Assembly: GCA_944391285.1 (NCBI GenBank)
Contig: CALXSY010000001.1
Coordinates: 62,001-126,000 of the forward strand
Source of the DNA: an uncultured Clostridia bacterium
GTDB lineage: Bacteria; Bacillota; Peptococcia; Peptococcales; Peptococcaceae
DNA length: 64,000 nucleotides
Direction of reading: 5' to 3'
The first letter of the stretch is position 1. Every line of letters begins with the position of its first letter. This document shows, piece after piece, positions 56,327 through 64,000 of the stretch. Below the pieces are notes generated by a model that saw only the letters and a program-made list of their open reading frames with translations, did no database searches and was not told the DNA's origin. Made by a program: the position numbers and the translations under genes.

Positions 56327-56825
56327 GGTAACGCATAATATTGAACCGGTCTTTGACGAAAGAAGCCGAATTTTGATTTTAGGCAGTATTCCTTCGCCAA
56401 AATCCAGAGAAATCGGCTTTTATTATGGGCATAAGCAGAATAGATTTTGGCGGGTGCTGGGGGAAGTATTGGGCGTGGAAATACCGGAGAATATTGAAGG
56501 CAAAAAAGCGCTGCTTTTGGCTCAGCATATCGCCCTTTGGGATGTTTTGGCGGAGTGCGAAATTACCGGTGCGGCGGATCAATCCATCAAAGAAGCGCAG
56601 ATCAACGATTTAGGGCGGATATTAAAAAGCGCGCCCATCAGGCAAATCTTTACCACCGGCAAAAAAGCCGGCGAGCTTTACCAAAAGCTGCGCCATGAGG
56701 ATTGGCCCGAAAAATGCATTATTTTGCCATCCACCAGCGCTGCCAATGCCGCTTACAGTAAAGAGAGATTGGTGGAAAGCTATCGGGCGATTTTGCCTTA
56801 TCTGAAAGACGGAGATGAAAAATGA
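56319..56825 (+). CDS. DNA-deoxyinosine glycosylase (Mug/UDG superfamily)
   Basis: 168 residues. ILILGSIPSPKSREIGFYYGH and QNRFWRVLGEVLG at the start and LPSTSAANAAYS near the end are the UDG-fold motifs of the hypoxanthine-DNA glycosylase branch. It should remove deaminated adenine (hypoxanthine) from DNA. It overlaps both neighbours (8 and 4 bases), so it is translated with them. Confidence 0.85.
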   Translation: MAKVTHNIEPVFDERSRILILGSIPSPKSREIGFYYGHKQNRFWRVLGEVLGVEIPENIEGKKALLLAQHIALWDVLAECEITGAADQSIKEAQINDLGRILKSAPIRQIFTTGKKAGELYQKLRHEDWPEKCIILPSTSAANAAYSKERLVESYRAILPYLKDGDEK

Positions 56826-57160
56826 TTATTAAAGAAAACTGGCTTTTGCTCCCTGAAGACTGGGATAAAAAAGAAGAATATACGGAAATCATCTGGCAAA
56901 ATGAGCATTTGCGTTTGGAGAGAATTATTTCCTCGGGGCATATTTCGCCTGAAGGCTTTTGGTATGAGCAGGACGAAGACGAATGGGTTCTGGTTATGGC
57001 AGGAGAGGGAGAAATCAGTTGGGATGACGGTGGAGTCAGCCGTTTAAAAGGCGGCGAAAGCTTGTTAATCCCTAAGAAAAAACGCCATCGGGTGAGCTAT
57101 ACAAGCATAAATCCGCCGTGCATTTGGCTGGCGGTCTTTGCGGCTAATAAAGAAGGGTAG
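56822..57160 (+). CDS. Cupin domain protein
   Basis: 112 residues, one cupin fold. GFWYEQDEDEWVLVMAGEGE and GGESLLIPKKKRHRVSYTS carry the metal-binding positions. The first motif lacks the usual paired His, so metal use is uncertain. ATGA overlap with the glycosylase gene. Function unknown. Confidence 0.8.
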   Translation: MIIKENWLLLPEDWDKKEEYTEIIWQNEHLRLERIISSGHISPEGFWYEQDEDEWVLVMAGEGEISWDDGGVSRLKGGESLLIPKKKRHRVSYTSINPPCIWLAVFAANKEG

Positions 57161-57163
57161 AAG

Positions 57164-58294
57164 ATGAAAAATATTGCAGGAAAGATTTATCAAATATTGC
57201 GCACGCAAAAGGTGCTGGACTGTGCCTTTGTTTGCATGGTGGTATCCATGTTTTGGGTGCCGCCGTCTATAGGGTATATCAAAGCTATCGATTGGCGGGT
57301 TTTAGCGCTTTTGTTTTCTTTGATGCTGGTTATCGCCGCTTTGGAGCGGCAGGGAGTGTTTCGGCTTTTGGCGCAAAAACTGCTCCTTAAGGCAAAAACG
57401 CAAAGAAGCTTAGTGTTGATTTTAGTGCTGCTCACCTTTTTCAGCTCTATGCTTATCACCAATGATGTGGCGTTAATCACCTTTGTGCCCTTTGCTATTT
57501 TGATTTTGCAGATGGTTGGTTTGCAAAAAAGCATTGCCTATGTCGTAGTTTTACAGACTATCGCTGCCAATACCGGCAGCATGCTCACTCCTTTGGGCAA
57601 TCCGCAGAATTTATATCTCTATAATTATTATCAATACTCGGTCGGAGAGTTTATTTGGGCGATGCTGCCATTGACTTTGGTGGCGCTGATAGTGCTGGCA
57701 GGCGCAAGTCTTGTGCTTTCGGCTAAAGAATTAAGTGTGGATTTTGCCGAAAAAGAGCGTATCAAAGACCGCAATCTTTTGTGGGTCAATTTGTTATTGT
57801 TCGGCTTGTGCATTTTAAGCGTTTTAAGAATCTTGCCCTATTATATCTTAGTGGCAATTATTATTGCCGTGATGTTTGCGACCCAAAAGGATATGTTTAT
57901 CCGAGTGGACTACAGCTTATTGGGGACGTTTATTTGCTTTTTTGTCTTTGTGGGCAACTTGCAGGAGATTCCGGCGATTGCTGAATTTTTAAAGGCAAAC
58001 TTAGCTGATTATCCCTTAATTTTACCTATCATTACAAGCCAAATCATCAGTAATGTGCCGGCAGCCCTTTTATTGAGCGGTTTTGCTGAAAATGGACTAT
58101 TGCTTTTGTGGGGAGTAAATATCGGCGGCTTAGGTACGCTGATTGCTTCCATGGCCAGCTTGATTTCTTATAAATATTTCGTGCGCTTTGCACCTAAAGA
58201 AACGCTGCATTATATGAAGCTGTTTACTATCGCCAATATTATCGGGCTGATAGTGTTAATCGCCTGTGGTATGGCGGTGTTAAAGATTATGTAG
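57164..58294 (+). CDS. SLC13/ArsB-type anion permease
   Basis: 376 residues, about ten to eleven membrane helices. SSMLITNDVALITFVPF and NTGSMLTPLGNPQNLYLY are the two conserved N-D and N-P loops of the CitT/ArsB/NhaD superfamily. The substrate may be an anion such as a dicarboxylate, but is not decided. It starts three bases after the cupin gene and ends the cluster. Confidence 0.82.
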   Translation: MKNIAGKIYQILRTQKVLDCAFVCMVVSMFWVPPSIGYIKAIDWRVLALLFSLMLVIAALERQGVFRLLAQKLLLKAKTQRSLVLILVLLTFFSSMLITNDVALITFVPFAILILQMVGLQKSIAYVVVLQTIAANTGSMLTPLGNPQNLYLYNYYQYSVGEFIWAMLPLTLVALIVLAGASLVLSAKELSVDFAEKERIKDRNLLWVNLLLFGLCILSVLRILPYYILVAIIIAVMFATQKDMFIRVDYSLLGTFICFFVFVGNLQEIPAIAEFLKANLADYPLILPIITSQIISNVPAALLLSGFAENGLLLLWGVNIGGLGTLIASMASLISYKYFVRFAPKETLHYMKLFTIANIIGLIVLIACGMAVLKIM

Positions 58295-58402
58295 CAGGGT
58301 AAGGCCAAAAGGAAGGTGGCTTCCTCTGTGCCGGCTGCCAAGCATAATGGCTTTGGGTTTATAACGCTTGTTTATCTGGCGGCAAAACGCCGCAGAAACA
58401 GC

Positions 58403-58437
58403 AAAAATCCTTGAATCAAACGATTCAAGGATTTTTT
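58403..58437. terminator. Bidirectional terminator overlapping the birA stop
   Basis: AAATCCTTGAATC and GATTCAAGGATTT pair around AAAC, with T-runs on both strands. The birA stop codon (58425-58427) lies in the stem. Confidence 0.88.
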
Positions 58438-59228
58438 ATTTGCGGGATAATGCTGACCTCACCGCTGTTAAGATAACGAATTTCGCCACTAGCAAGCTGA
58501 ACTTTGAGGGCAAAGTCTTCCCTTAAATCCAAAACACGGGCTTGGAAGCTTTCGTTGCCTTGCTTAATTAAAATATCCTCGCCCAAAATAAACAGCCGTT
58601 TTTTGTACTCCTGATAAAAAAATGGTTCCTGTAAATGAGGAGCAAGCTGAAAATAATTATCCAAAACTGCCGCCACAATAACCGCCCGCAAATCTTCAGC
58701 GGGAGGTGTTGGAAAAAGACCGGTCGCTTTAGCGGCTAATTCGCCGTTAAAGGCATCGGCAGGGGGAAAAATATTGATGCCGATCCCCAAAAGGGCATAG
58801 GCAAGCCTGTCACCGCTTGGAGCGGGAATGCCTTCTGTTAAAATGCCGGCAGTTTTTTGGCGGTGGAGATAGACATCATTAACCCATTTGATTTGCGGTG
58901 CTAAGTTAAAGACCTGCTCTAATGCCCGGCAGATAGCAACTGCGGCGGCGGTGGTGATGAGATGATTGTCCTTTAAGGGCAAATCAGGCTTTAAAAGGAC
59001 GGAAAAATAAACGCCGCTTTCTTTAGGCGAATAAAAGGAACGGCCAAAGCGTCCCCGACCGCCGGTTTGCTCCTCTGCTACCAATACTAATCCAGCCGGA
59101 GCACCTTGCTCGGCTAATTGGCGCAAGACGGTGTTGGTAGAGGAGAGAGTAGGGCGCACATCTAAGGTAAGATTGGGCGTGTGCAAATGTTGGGCAATGT
59201 CTTCTGCCTTTAAAGGCGGATAAAGCAT
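58425..59228 (-). CDS. birA: Biotin--[acetyl-CoA-carboxylase] ligase (class I, no DNA-binding domain)
   Basis: 267 residues. EEQTGGRGRFGRSFYSP is the biotinyl-AMP loop; KWVNDVYLHRQKTAGILTE and LLGIGINI are further signatures. The N-terminal HTH of repressor-type BirA is missing. ATG at 59228 has GGAGGTC upstream; a much longer start runs antisense into cysE and is rejected. It attaches biotin to carboxylase carrier proteins. Confidence 0.92.
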   Translation of the reverse strand: MLYPPLKAEDIAQHLHTPNLTLDVRPTLSSTNTVLRQLAEQGAPAGLVLVAEEQTGGRGRFGRSFYSPKESGVYFSVLLKPDLPLKDNHLITTAAAVAICRALEQVFNLAPQIKWVNDVYLHRQKTAGILTEGIPAPSGDRLAYALLGIGINIFPPADAFNGELAAKATGLFPTPPAEDLRAVIVAAVLDNYFQLAPHLQEPFFYQEYKKRLFILGEDILIKQGNESFQARVLDLREDFALKVQLASGEIRYLNSGEVSIIPQIKNP

Positions 59229-59241
59229 AGTTTGACCTCCG

Positions 59242-59271
59242 TAAAAGGCTGCTCTCCGAAGAAAGCAGCCT
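59242..59271 (-). terminator. Terminator between cysE and birA
   Basis: AGGCTGCT and AGCAGCCT pair; on the minus strand a short TTTT follows, just before the birA RBS. Confidence 0.65.
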
Positions 59272-59277
59272 AAAAAA

Positions 59278-60111
59278 TTATTTTGCGTTGTAGTAAATGG
59301 TTTGGTTGGGCTCAACAGAGCTGGTGAGCCAAACGTTACCGCCAATAACGCAGTTGTCGCCGATAAAGGTGTTGCCGCCCAAGATGGTAGCATTGGCGTA
59401 GATGACAACGTTATTGCCAATATTGGGATGGCGTTTAATGTCTTTGATGGGGTTGCCGTTTTCGTCCAGCTTGAAGCTCTTAGCACCTAAGGTAACACCG
59501 TGATAGAGTTTGACGTGGTCGCCGATAACGGTAGTTTCACCGATAACGATGCCGGTGCCGTGGTCGATAAAGAAATATTCGCCGATAGTTGCGCCGGCAT
59601 GGATATCGATACCGGTTTTTTGGTGAGCATGTTCGGTCATGATGCGGGGAATCAGCGGTACATTGAGTTTGTAAAGCTCATGAGCCAAGCGATAGATGCT
59701 GATAGCATAAAAGCCCGGATAGCAAATCAAAATTTCCTCATAGGTTTTAGCAGCCGGGTCGCCTTCGTAGAGGGCAACGATGTCTTTTAAAAGCAGAGAT
59801 TTGATTTTAGGCAGAGTGGTTAAAAATTTATTGCAGATATCCTCGGCGGTTTGGTCATTTACTTGATTGCCGAAAAGGAAAGCTCTTTTTAGCTCTCTTT
59901 TTAAATTGTAGTAGATGCTTTCCAAAAGTTCACCGTCAGCGATATTGCTGTGGCGTTTGAAGCACATGGGGAACATGAGGGACTGCAAATCCTGAATGAT
60001 GCGGGCGATTTCGTCGGTGTCGATGATTTGACCGACATAATCAGCATCGGTTAAAACGTTCTCCATAGTAATTTGATCCAATTCTGCTACTGTCTTTTTG
60101 ATGATGTCCAT
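59278..60111 (-). CDS. cysE: Serine O-acetyltransferase (EpsC type)
   Basis: 277 residues. The N-terminal half is a helical domain; the C-terminal half is a left-handed beta helix of hexapeptide repeats (IDIHAGATIGEYFFIDHG, TVIGDHVKLYHGVTLGA, HPNIGNNVVIYANATILGG). His residues in IDHGTG and YHGVTLGA are in the active site. It makes O-acetylserine for CysK. Second gene of the cysK-cysE operon. Confidence 0.94.
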   Translation of the reverse strand: MDIIKKTVAELDQITMENVLTDADYVGQIIDTDEIARIIQDLQSLMFPMCFKRHSNIADGELLESIYYNLKRELKRAFLFGNQVNDQTAEDICNKFLTTLPKIKSLLLKDIVALYEGDPAAKTYEEILICYPGFYAISIYRLAHELYKLNVPLIPRIMTEHAHQKTGIDIHAGATIGEYFFIDHGTGIVIGETTVIGDHVKLYHGVTLGAKSFKLDENGNPIKDIKRHPNIGNNVVIYANATILGGNTFIGDNCVIGGNVWLTSSVEPNQTIYYNAK

Positions 60112-60145
60112 AATAATACACTCCTATTCTAAAATATATTTAAAA

Positions 60146-61072
60146 TTACTTAAACATGGGGGTAGATAAATAACGCTCGCCGCTGTCCGGAAGGATAGCA
60201 ACGATGTTTTTGCCTTTAAAATTTTCCCGCTTTGCTACTTCTGCGGCAGCAGATAAAGCGGCTCCGGAGGTGATGCCGACTAAGATTCCTTCTTTGGCGG
60301 CAAATTGACGACCGTAATGATAAGCGTCCTCTTCGGCGACGGTGATGATTTCATCGTAAATATTCTGATCAAGGGTTTCCGGTACGAAGTTGGCACCGAT
60401 GCCCATTAATCCGTGGGGACCGGCTTTGCCCTGGGAAAGCAGGGGAGAATTAGCCGGCTCGACGGCGACGATGTGAATGGAAGGATTTTTCTCCTTTAAA
60501 TATTTGCCGATACCGCTGATAGTACCGCCGGTACCCACACCGGCTATCAAAACCTCTACTTTACCGGCAGTATCTTCCCAGATTTCCGGGGCGGTAGAGC
60601 GGTAATGAGCTTGGGGGTTGGCTTGATTGGTAAACTGACCGGCGATGATGCTGCCGGGATTAGCGGCTTTAATCTCATCTGCCTTGGCTAAGGCGCCGCT
60701 CATGCCTTGGGCGGCAGGAGTTAAAACCAACTCAGCGCCGTAGGCTTTCATCAAAAGCTTGCGTTCCTCGCTCATGTTTTCCGGCATAACGATGATGGCT
60801 TTGTAGCCTTTGGCGGCGGCAATGGCAGCGATGCCGATGCCGGTGTTGCCGCTGGTCGGCTCAATGATGACTGAGCCGGGGACAAGAAGATTGTCTTTTT
60901 CCGCCTGCTCAATGATATTTAAGGCTACCCGGTCTTTGATGCTGCCGGCGGGGTTAAAATATTCCAGCTTGGCTAAAAGAGGGGTGTCGAGCCCTAAGCT
61001 TGCGCTGAAGTTTTTACACTCCAAAAGGGGCGTACGCCCTACCAGCTCGCTTAAATTATGATAAATTTTCAT
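60146..61072 (-). CDS. cysK: Cysteine synthase (O-acetylserine sulfhydrylase)
   Basis: 308 residues, PLP fold type II. Lys46 in PAGSIKDRVA binds PLP; PTSGNTGIG and GVGTGGTISG bind substrate and phosphate. It makes cysteine from O-acetylserine and sulfide. ATG at 61072 follows GGAGG. A leader with a Cys-rich peptide gene and a terminator lies upstream and probably controls expression. Confidence 0.95.
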   Translation of the reverse strand: MKIYHNLSELVGRTPLLECKNFSASLGLDTPLLAKLEYFNPAGSIKDRVALNIIEQAEKDNLLVPGSVIIEPTSGNTGIGIAAIAAAKGYKAIIVMPENMSEERKLLMKAYGAELVLTPAAQGMSGALAKADEIKAANPGSIIAGQFTNQANPQAHYRSTAPEIWEDTAGKVEVLIAGVGTGGTISGIGKYLKEKNPSIHIVAVEPANSPLLSQGKAGPHGLMGIGANFVPETLDQNIYDEIITVAEEDAYHYGRQFAAKEGILVGITSGAALSAAAEVAKRENFKGKNIVAILPDSGERYLSTPMFK

Positions 61073-61097
61073 GCTAAAAACCTCCAAATCTTAAGAA

Positions 61098-61132
61098 ATA
61101 AAAAAAGCAGAAAGCCAAAATGACTTTCTGCT
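61098..61132 (-). terminator. Attenuator in the cysK leader
   Basis: AGCAGAAAG and CTTTCTGCT form a 9-bp stem; on the minus strand TTTTTTTATTT follows. It lies between the leader peptide gene and cysK. Confidence 0.88.
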
Positions 61133-61179
61133 CAAAATAATCTCGAAACTACACCCTGCAATAACCCCTTTAAATAGGC

Positions 61180-61305
61180 TTAACAGGTGTGAGAGACAGG
61201 CGAAAGCATTTTGCTAAAATCGGCGCACAAAACTACAGACATAGCGTTACAACACATGCCTTCGCAACAGATAGCGTTAAAGAATTGGCTGCCTTTTTGC
61301 ATCAT
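61180..61305 (-). CDS. Cysteine-rich leader peptide of cysK-cysE
   Basis: 41 residues. It starts MMQKGSQFFNAICCEGMCC and ends SHTC. Cys lies at 13, 14, 18, 19, 27 and 41, the last sense codon being Cys. AAGGAGG precedes the ATG at a good distance, and a promoter lies just before it. An intrinsic terminator separates it from cysK. This is the layout of ribosome-mediated attenuation: stalling at Cys codons when Cys-tRNA is short would change the RNA fold. The final CACACCTG can pair with CAGGGTGT downstream, which could be part of the switch. No match to a named leader family is claimed. Confidence 0.75.
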   Translation of the reverse strand: MMQKGSQFFNAICCEGMCCNAMSVVLCADFSKMLSPVSHTC

Positions 61306-61334
61306 TGCTTCCTCCTTTTCCATAGATTAAATTT

Positions 61335-61363
61335 AGTTTAACACTAATAAATGACTCTGTCAA
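61335..61363 (-). promoter_or_regulatory. Sigma-A promoter of the cys leader and cysKE
   Basis: On the minus strand TTGACA (61358-61363), 17 bases, TAAACT (61335-61340), about 30 bases before the leader peptide start. Confidence 0.85.
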
Positions 61364-61404
61364 GAACGGAGATTAAAAATATTTACGTTAAACATATAAA
61401 AATG

Positions 61405-62577
61405 TTAAATACCTAAATACGGATTAGGTTTGGTATGCTGACCGTTGATACGTACCTCAAAATGCAAATGAGGACCGGTGCTTAAGCCGGTTGAACCGAC
61501 TAAACCGATAACTTCGCCGACAGTGACCGTATCTCCTACACCTACTAAACGCTTGGACATATGAGCGTAAAGAGTACTCATGCCGCCGCCGTGGTCGATT
61601 ACAACATAATTGCCGTAGGCGCTGTTGTAGGTGGAAACGATAACAGTGCCGCTGGCTGCTGCTAAAATATTGGTGCCGTTGCCGGCGCCGATGTCAATAC
61701 CAGTGTGGAAAGAGTTCTGTACCTTGGTTACCGGATGAATTCGCGGACCATAGACGGAAGTAATATAACGGCTTGCCGGAGCGGGCCACATCAAGGTGGA
61801 AGGAGCAGTGCCGCCTCCGGACTGCAAAGCGGCAATATTGGCAGCAATGCGATCGGATTCTTCCTCAATAGCATCCAAAATAGCGGTAAGATTGCTTTCT
61901 TCCGCCGCTATCTCTGCAACCATAGCTTCTTTTTCCTGGCTGGCTAATTCTAATTCAGCCACTTTAGCCTCATGCTCTTTCTTTTGGGCTTCCAAAGAGG
62001 TTTTCTGCGTTTCTAAAGAAGCTTTTTGCTCCTCCAAGGAAGTTCGCAGTTCCACTACTTCCGCCAATAATTCTTTATCATTTTCTGCCACATAGCTTAA
62101 ATACTCAAAACGGGTGAGAAAATCGCTGAAGTCCGAAGATTGGAAAAGCACATCGACATAATTCATTTCGCCGTATTGGTAGAGCTCTTTTAAGCGGTTG
62201 CAGAATATTGCCATGCGCCCGTCATAATCCCTTTGCTTGTTGGCAATTTCACCTTCGGTATAAGCGATATCGCTTTCCGTTTGAGTGATACTGGCTTGCA
62301 GGGAATCAACAGTATTTTGCACTGATTCGATATTGTTGTTGATTTGGTTTAATTGTTTTAATTGTTCGTTTTTCTCGATAGTGGTATTTTGCAGTTCGTT
62401 TTTAGTAGACTCCATCTGCTCTTGCAGATTTTGCTGCTGCTGATTTAATGCGTTTAACTGATCGTCCGTTTCATCACCGAAGGCGAAATTGGGAACGACA
62501 GTAGTTGCTAAAAGGGAGCCGATCAAAACCACACTGCCAAAGATGGTAAATAGATTTTTTTTGCTTTTTTTCTGCAA
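61405..62577 (-). CDS. Secreted coiled-coil M23 family peptidase (EnvC/NlpD-like)
   Basis: 390 residues. A signal peptide (about 1-34) is followed by a long coiled coil (35-250) rich in Gln, Glu and Lys, and by a C-terminal LytM/M23 domain with HTGIDIGAG and GPHLHFEVRING, the zinc-binding motifs. It should cut peptidoglycan cross-links or activate an amidase. TTG start with AGGTGA upstream. Confidence 0.92.
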   Translation of the reverse strand: MQKKSKKNLFTIFGSVVLIGSLLATTVVPNFAFGDETDDQLNALNQQQQNLQEQMESTKNELQNTTIEKNEQLKQLNQINNNIESVQNTVDSLQASITQTESDIAYTEGEIANKQRDYDGRMAIFCNRLKELYQYGEMNYVDVLFQSSDFSDFLTRFEYLSYVAENDKELLAEVVELRTSLEEQKASLETQKTSLEAQKKEHEAKVAELELASQEKEAMVAEIAAEESNLTAILDAIEEESDRIAANIAALQSGGGTAPSTLMWPAPASRYITSVYGPRIHPVTKVQNSFHTGIDIGAGNGTNILAAASGTVIVSTYNSAYGNYVVIDHGGGMSTLYAHMSKRLVGVGDTVTVGEVIGLVGSTGLSTGPHLHFEVRINGQHTKPNPYLGI

Positions 62578-62646
62578 AAAACGTCACCTGCCTTAATATG
62601 TATAATTGGGAAAGTTAAATTTGAAAAAGATAAGCCTATTTAAGAT

Positions 62647-62675
62647 ATTTTACGCTAAAATTCTTCTTTTGGCAA
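62647..62675 (-). promoter_or_regulatory. Promoter of the M23 peptidase gene
   Basis: On the minus strand TTGCCA (62670-62675), 17 bases, TAAAAT (62647-62652). Confidence 0.75.
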
Positions 62676-62786
62676 GACTTTTCGCTAAAATAACAAATTT
62701 TCTTAAAGATTAGTCTAAAATTTTCCAGGTACTTAGGGACTCGCTAAAGGCATATATATAAATAAAGAGAGGAAGGGGAGAGATTT

Positions 62787-63002
62787 ATGCATCGATTGCT
62801 GGGGATGTTGGTGATAGTGAGCATGGAGATCGGACTTATCGGAGTTTTTTTCGCTTTAAACGGCGGCTGGATGACTATCGCAGCCAACGCGGAGCTTTGG
62901 GAAAGCCATATTTTGCGCGGCTATTCTTTAAGCACCATCATTATAGGGATTTGCGGTTTGGCATATTTAAAAATCATTTGGAAGCTGATCAACCGCTACT
63001 AA
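62787..63002 (+). CDS. Small membrane protein of unknown function
   Basis: 71 residues. Two membrane helices (about 5-24 and 48-65) with a soluble loop between. GAAGGGGAGA precedes the ATG. Single-gene unit with a terminator behind it. No family recognised. Confidence 0.65.
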   Translation: MHRLLGMLVIVSMEIGLIGVFFALNGGWMTIAANAELWESHILRGYSLSTIIIGICGLAYLKIIWKLINRY

Positions 63003-63005
63003 AAA

Positions 63006-63037
63006 AATAAGTACCGCTTAAGCGGTACTTATTTTTG
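63006..63037. terminator. Bidirectional terminator before tatA
   Basis: AAGTACCGCTTAAGCGGTACTT is a perfect palindrome with T and A runs, between convergent genes. Confidence 0.85.
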
Positions 63038-63040
63038 GTA

Positions 63041-63262
63041 TTATTCAGCTTTTTTCTCGTCCTGAGCAGCTTCAGTGGAAGCCTCGAGCTTATTTTGCTC
63101 TTTGCTTTCCTCTTTGCCGTCATTCATCTCAGTTTTAAATTCTTTAATGCTTTGACCGACAGCTTTGCCGACACCGGGCAATTTACCGGGTCCGAAAATA
63201 ACTAAAGCAACGACCAAAATCAGAATTAAACTGGGAACTCCAATATTTGCAAAACCCATCAT
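63041..63262 (-). CDS. tatA: Sec-independent translocase protein TatA
   Basis: 73 residues. One membrane helix ([19 protein letters not shown]) followed by an amphipathic helix ([19 protein letters not shown]) with the conserved FGPGKLP hinge, then an acidic tail. It forms the pore of the twin-arginine pathway. No tatC is adjacent. First ATG at 63262 has GGAGTGA upstream; the second ATG is three bases on. Confidence 0.92.
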   Translation of the reverse strand: MMGFANIGVPSLILILVVALVIFGPGKLPGVGKAVGQSIKEFKTEMNDGKEESKEQNKLEASTEAAQDEKKAE

Positions 63263-63405
63263 AGATCACTCCTATCTGTGGATTAAAAATTTACTTAAAT
63301 CCTCATCTGTACTAATCATACATGATTTCAGTCAAAAAAACAAGGGGAAAAATGTTTTTTGCGGCTATAAAGATAGGTAATATGCATAGCAAAAATATAT
63401 GGGAA

Positions 63406-64000
63406 CTATTCAAGGCTGTATTTTTTCTTCCAATAGCGGGCGATATAAACTACCGGAGTATCTAAAATCGCCATGACAAAGAAGACTAAATAGCTGGACA
63501 AGCAGATGGAAATTAAGGTTTGCAGGCTGTAAACGCCGCCAAAACAGAAAACGTTGAATAAAACAGCGTTAAAAAGCTGGGAGATCAAGGTGGAGCCGTT
63601 ATTGCGCAGCCAGAGATAAGCGCTGGCGGAGCCTTGGCGTTTGTTGGTGAAATCCCACCATTTATGATAAAGCCAAACATCCAGCCGCTGGACAATGGCG
63701 AAAACTACCAAACCGCTTAAAAGCACCCGGGGGGTATTGGTAAAGATTGCTTGGAAATGGGGAAATGCCCAGTCGTTGGTGCTTGGCAGATAAGCTAACC
63801 ACACCTGGCTGATGACAATAAAGACAACAGCTGCCCCGATGCCCAAGTTAACCGCTTTTTTTGCCCAAGCTTTGGAGGCGTTTTCGCTTAAAATATCGGT
63901 GGCAATAAAGGTAGAGGCAAAAAGAATATTGCCTAAAGTCTGCTCTAAGCCGTAGGCATCGATTAAAATCAGCACCTCAATATTGGCTAAGATGGTAGCG
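63406..64000 (-). CDS. Queuosine precursor transporter (YhhQ/VUT family), 5' partial
   Basis: The frame runs off the right edge of the window without a start. The visible 198 residues have five membrane segments. ANIEVLILIDAYGLEQTLGN and FASTFIATDILSENASKAWA are typical of YhhQ proteins, which import queuine or preQ bases. The C-terminal end is complete (ARYWKKKYSLE). Confidence 0.87.
   Translation of the reverse strand, partial: ATILANIEVLILIDAYGLEQTLGNILFASTFIATDILSENASKAWAKKAVNLGIGAAVVFIVISQVWLAYLPSTNDWAFPHFQAIFTNTPRVLLSGLVVFAIVQRLDVWLYHKWWDFTNKRQGSASAYLWLRNNGSTLISQLFNAVLFNVFCFGGVYSLQTLISICLSSYLVFFVMAILDTPVVYIARYWKKKYSLE

Noticed and set aside
59229-59486. N-terminal extension of BirA that might hold a DNA-binding domain
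   Set aside because: The added residues are antisense to cysE and do not look like a winged helix; the RBS supports 59228.
61136-61172. T-box in the cysK leader (AGGGTGTAG resembles the T-box core)
   Set aside because: The TGGNACC bulge is missing and no stem I or specifier region fits between promoter and terminator; the Cys-rich frame fills that space.

Overview
The window looks like a chromosomal segment of an anaerobic, endospore-forming member of the Bacillota (Clostridia or Negativicutes grade). Support comes from an IspH-S1 fusion protein, a complete spoIIA sigma-F operon behind a sigma-H type promoter, a CtsR-McsA-McsB-ClpC operon with CtsR operators, T-box control of thrS, TTG starts, and iron-sulfur versions of fumarase and (by motif) TrpRS. 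No tRNA, rRNA, CRISPR array, insertion sequence or phage gene was recognised. The genus cannot be fixed from the sequence alone.

Region by region. 1-7.8 kb: the end of ispH-rpsA, then a C4-dicarboxylate block: sdhCAB (succinate dehydrogenase/fumarate reductase), two-subunit class I fumarase and malic enzyme. 8-25.2 kb: information-processing genes: tuf copy 1, tilS, ftsH, ndk, then rpoB-rpoC-rpsL-rpsG-fusA-tuf copy 2. The two tuf units read as identical over about 1.26 kb including RBS and terminator. rpoB is preceded by ndk and its own strong promoter rather than by rplKAJL.

25.2-35.9 kb (minus strand): the most unusual part. A nine-gene unit encodes a TM1266-type small regulator, a FecCD-type ABC permease, an ABC ATPase carrying a C-terminal TM1266-like domain, a HydE-like radical SAM protein, a NifH-like ATPase, two nitrogenase component 1-like proteins, a lipoprotein solute-binding protein and HydF. 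Genes overlap or nearly touch. Two copies of one short hairpin motif, with a compensatory base change, precede two intrinsic terminators in the leaders of the regulator and the permease. I read this as an uncharacterised nitrogenase-like system that takes up, builds or reductively processes a metal cofactor or metal-containing substrate, under leader-RNA control. No HydG, hydrogenase, NifB or NifEN is present.

36-45 kb: T-box/thrS, trpS with a likely [4Fe-4S] motif, a YitT protein, the spoIIA operon, small membrane or unknown proteins (DUF3243, DUF421) and a GHL10-type secreted glycosidase. 45-52 kb: ctsR-mcsA-mcsB-clpC, then uraA-upp. 52-64 kb: a membrane-anchored HTH regulator with a small membrane partner, leuA, a five-gene cluster (flavoprotein, nicotinamidase-like, deoxyinosine glycosylase, cupin, permease), birA, the cysK-cysE operon behind a previously unlisted six-cysteine leader peptide and terminator, an M23 peptidase, tatA and the start-truncated end of a queuosine-precursor transporter.

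Common themes are heavy use of intrinsic terminators shared between convergent genes, leader-based attenuation (thrS, cysK, probably uraA and the nitrogenase-like operon) and many iron-sulfur enzymes.
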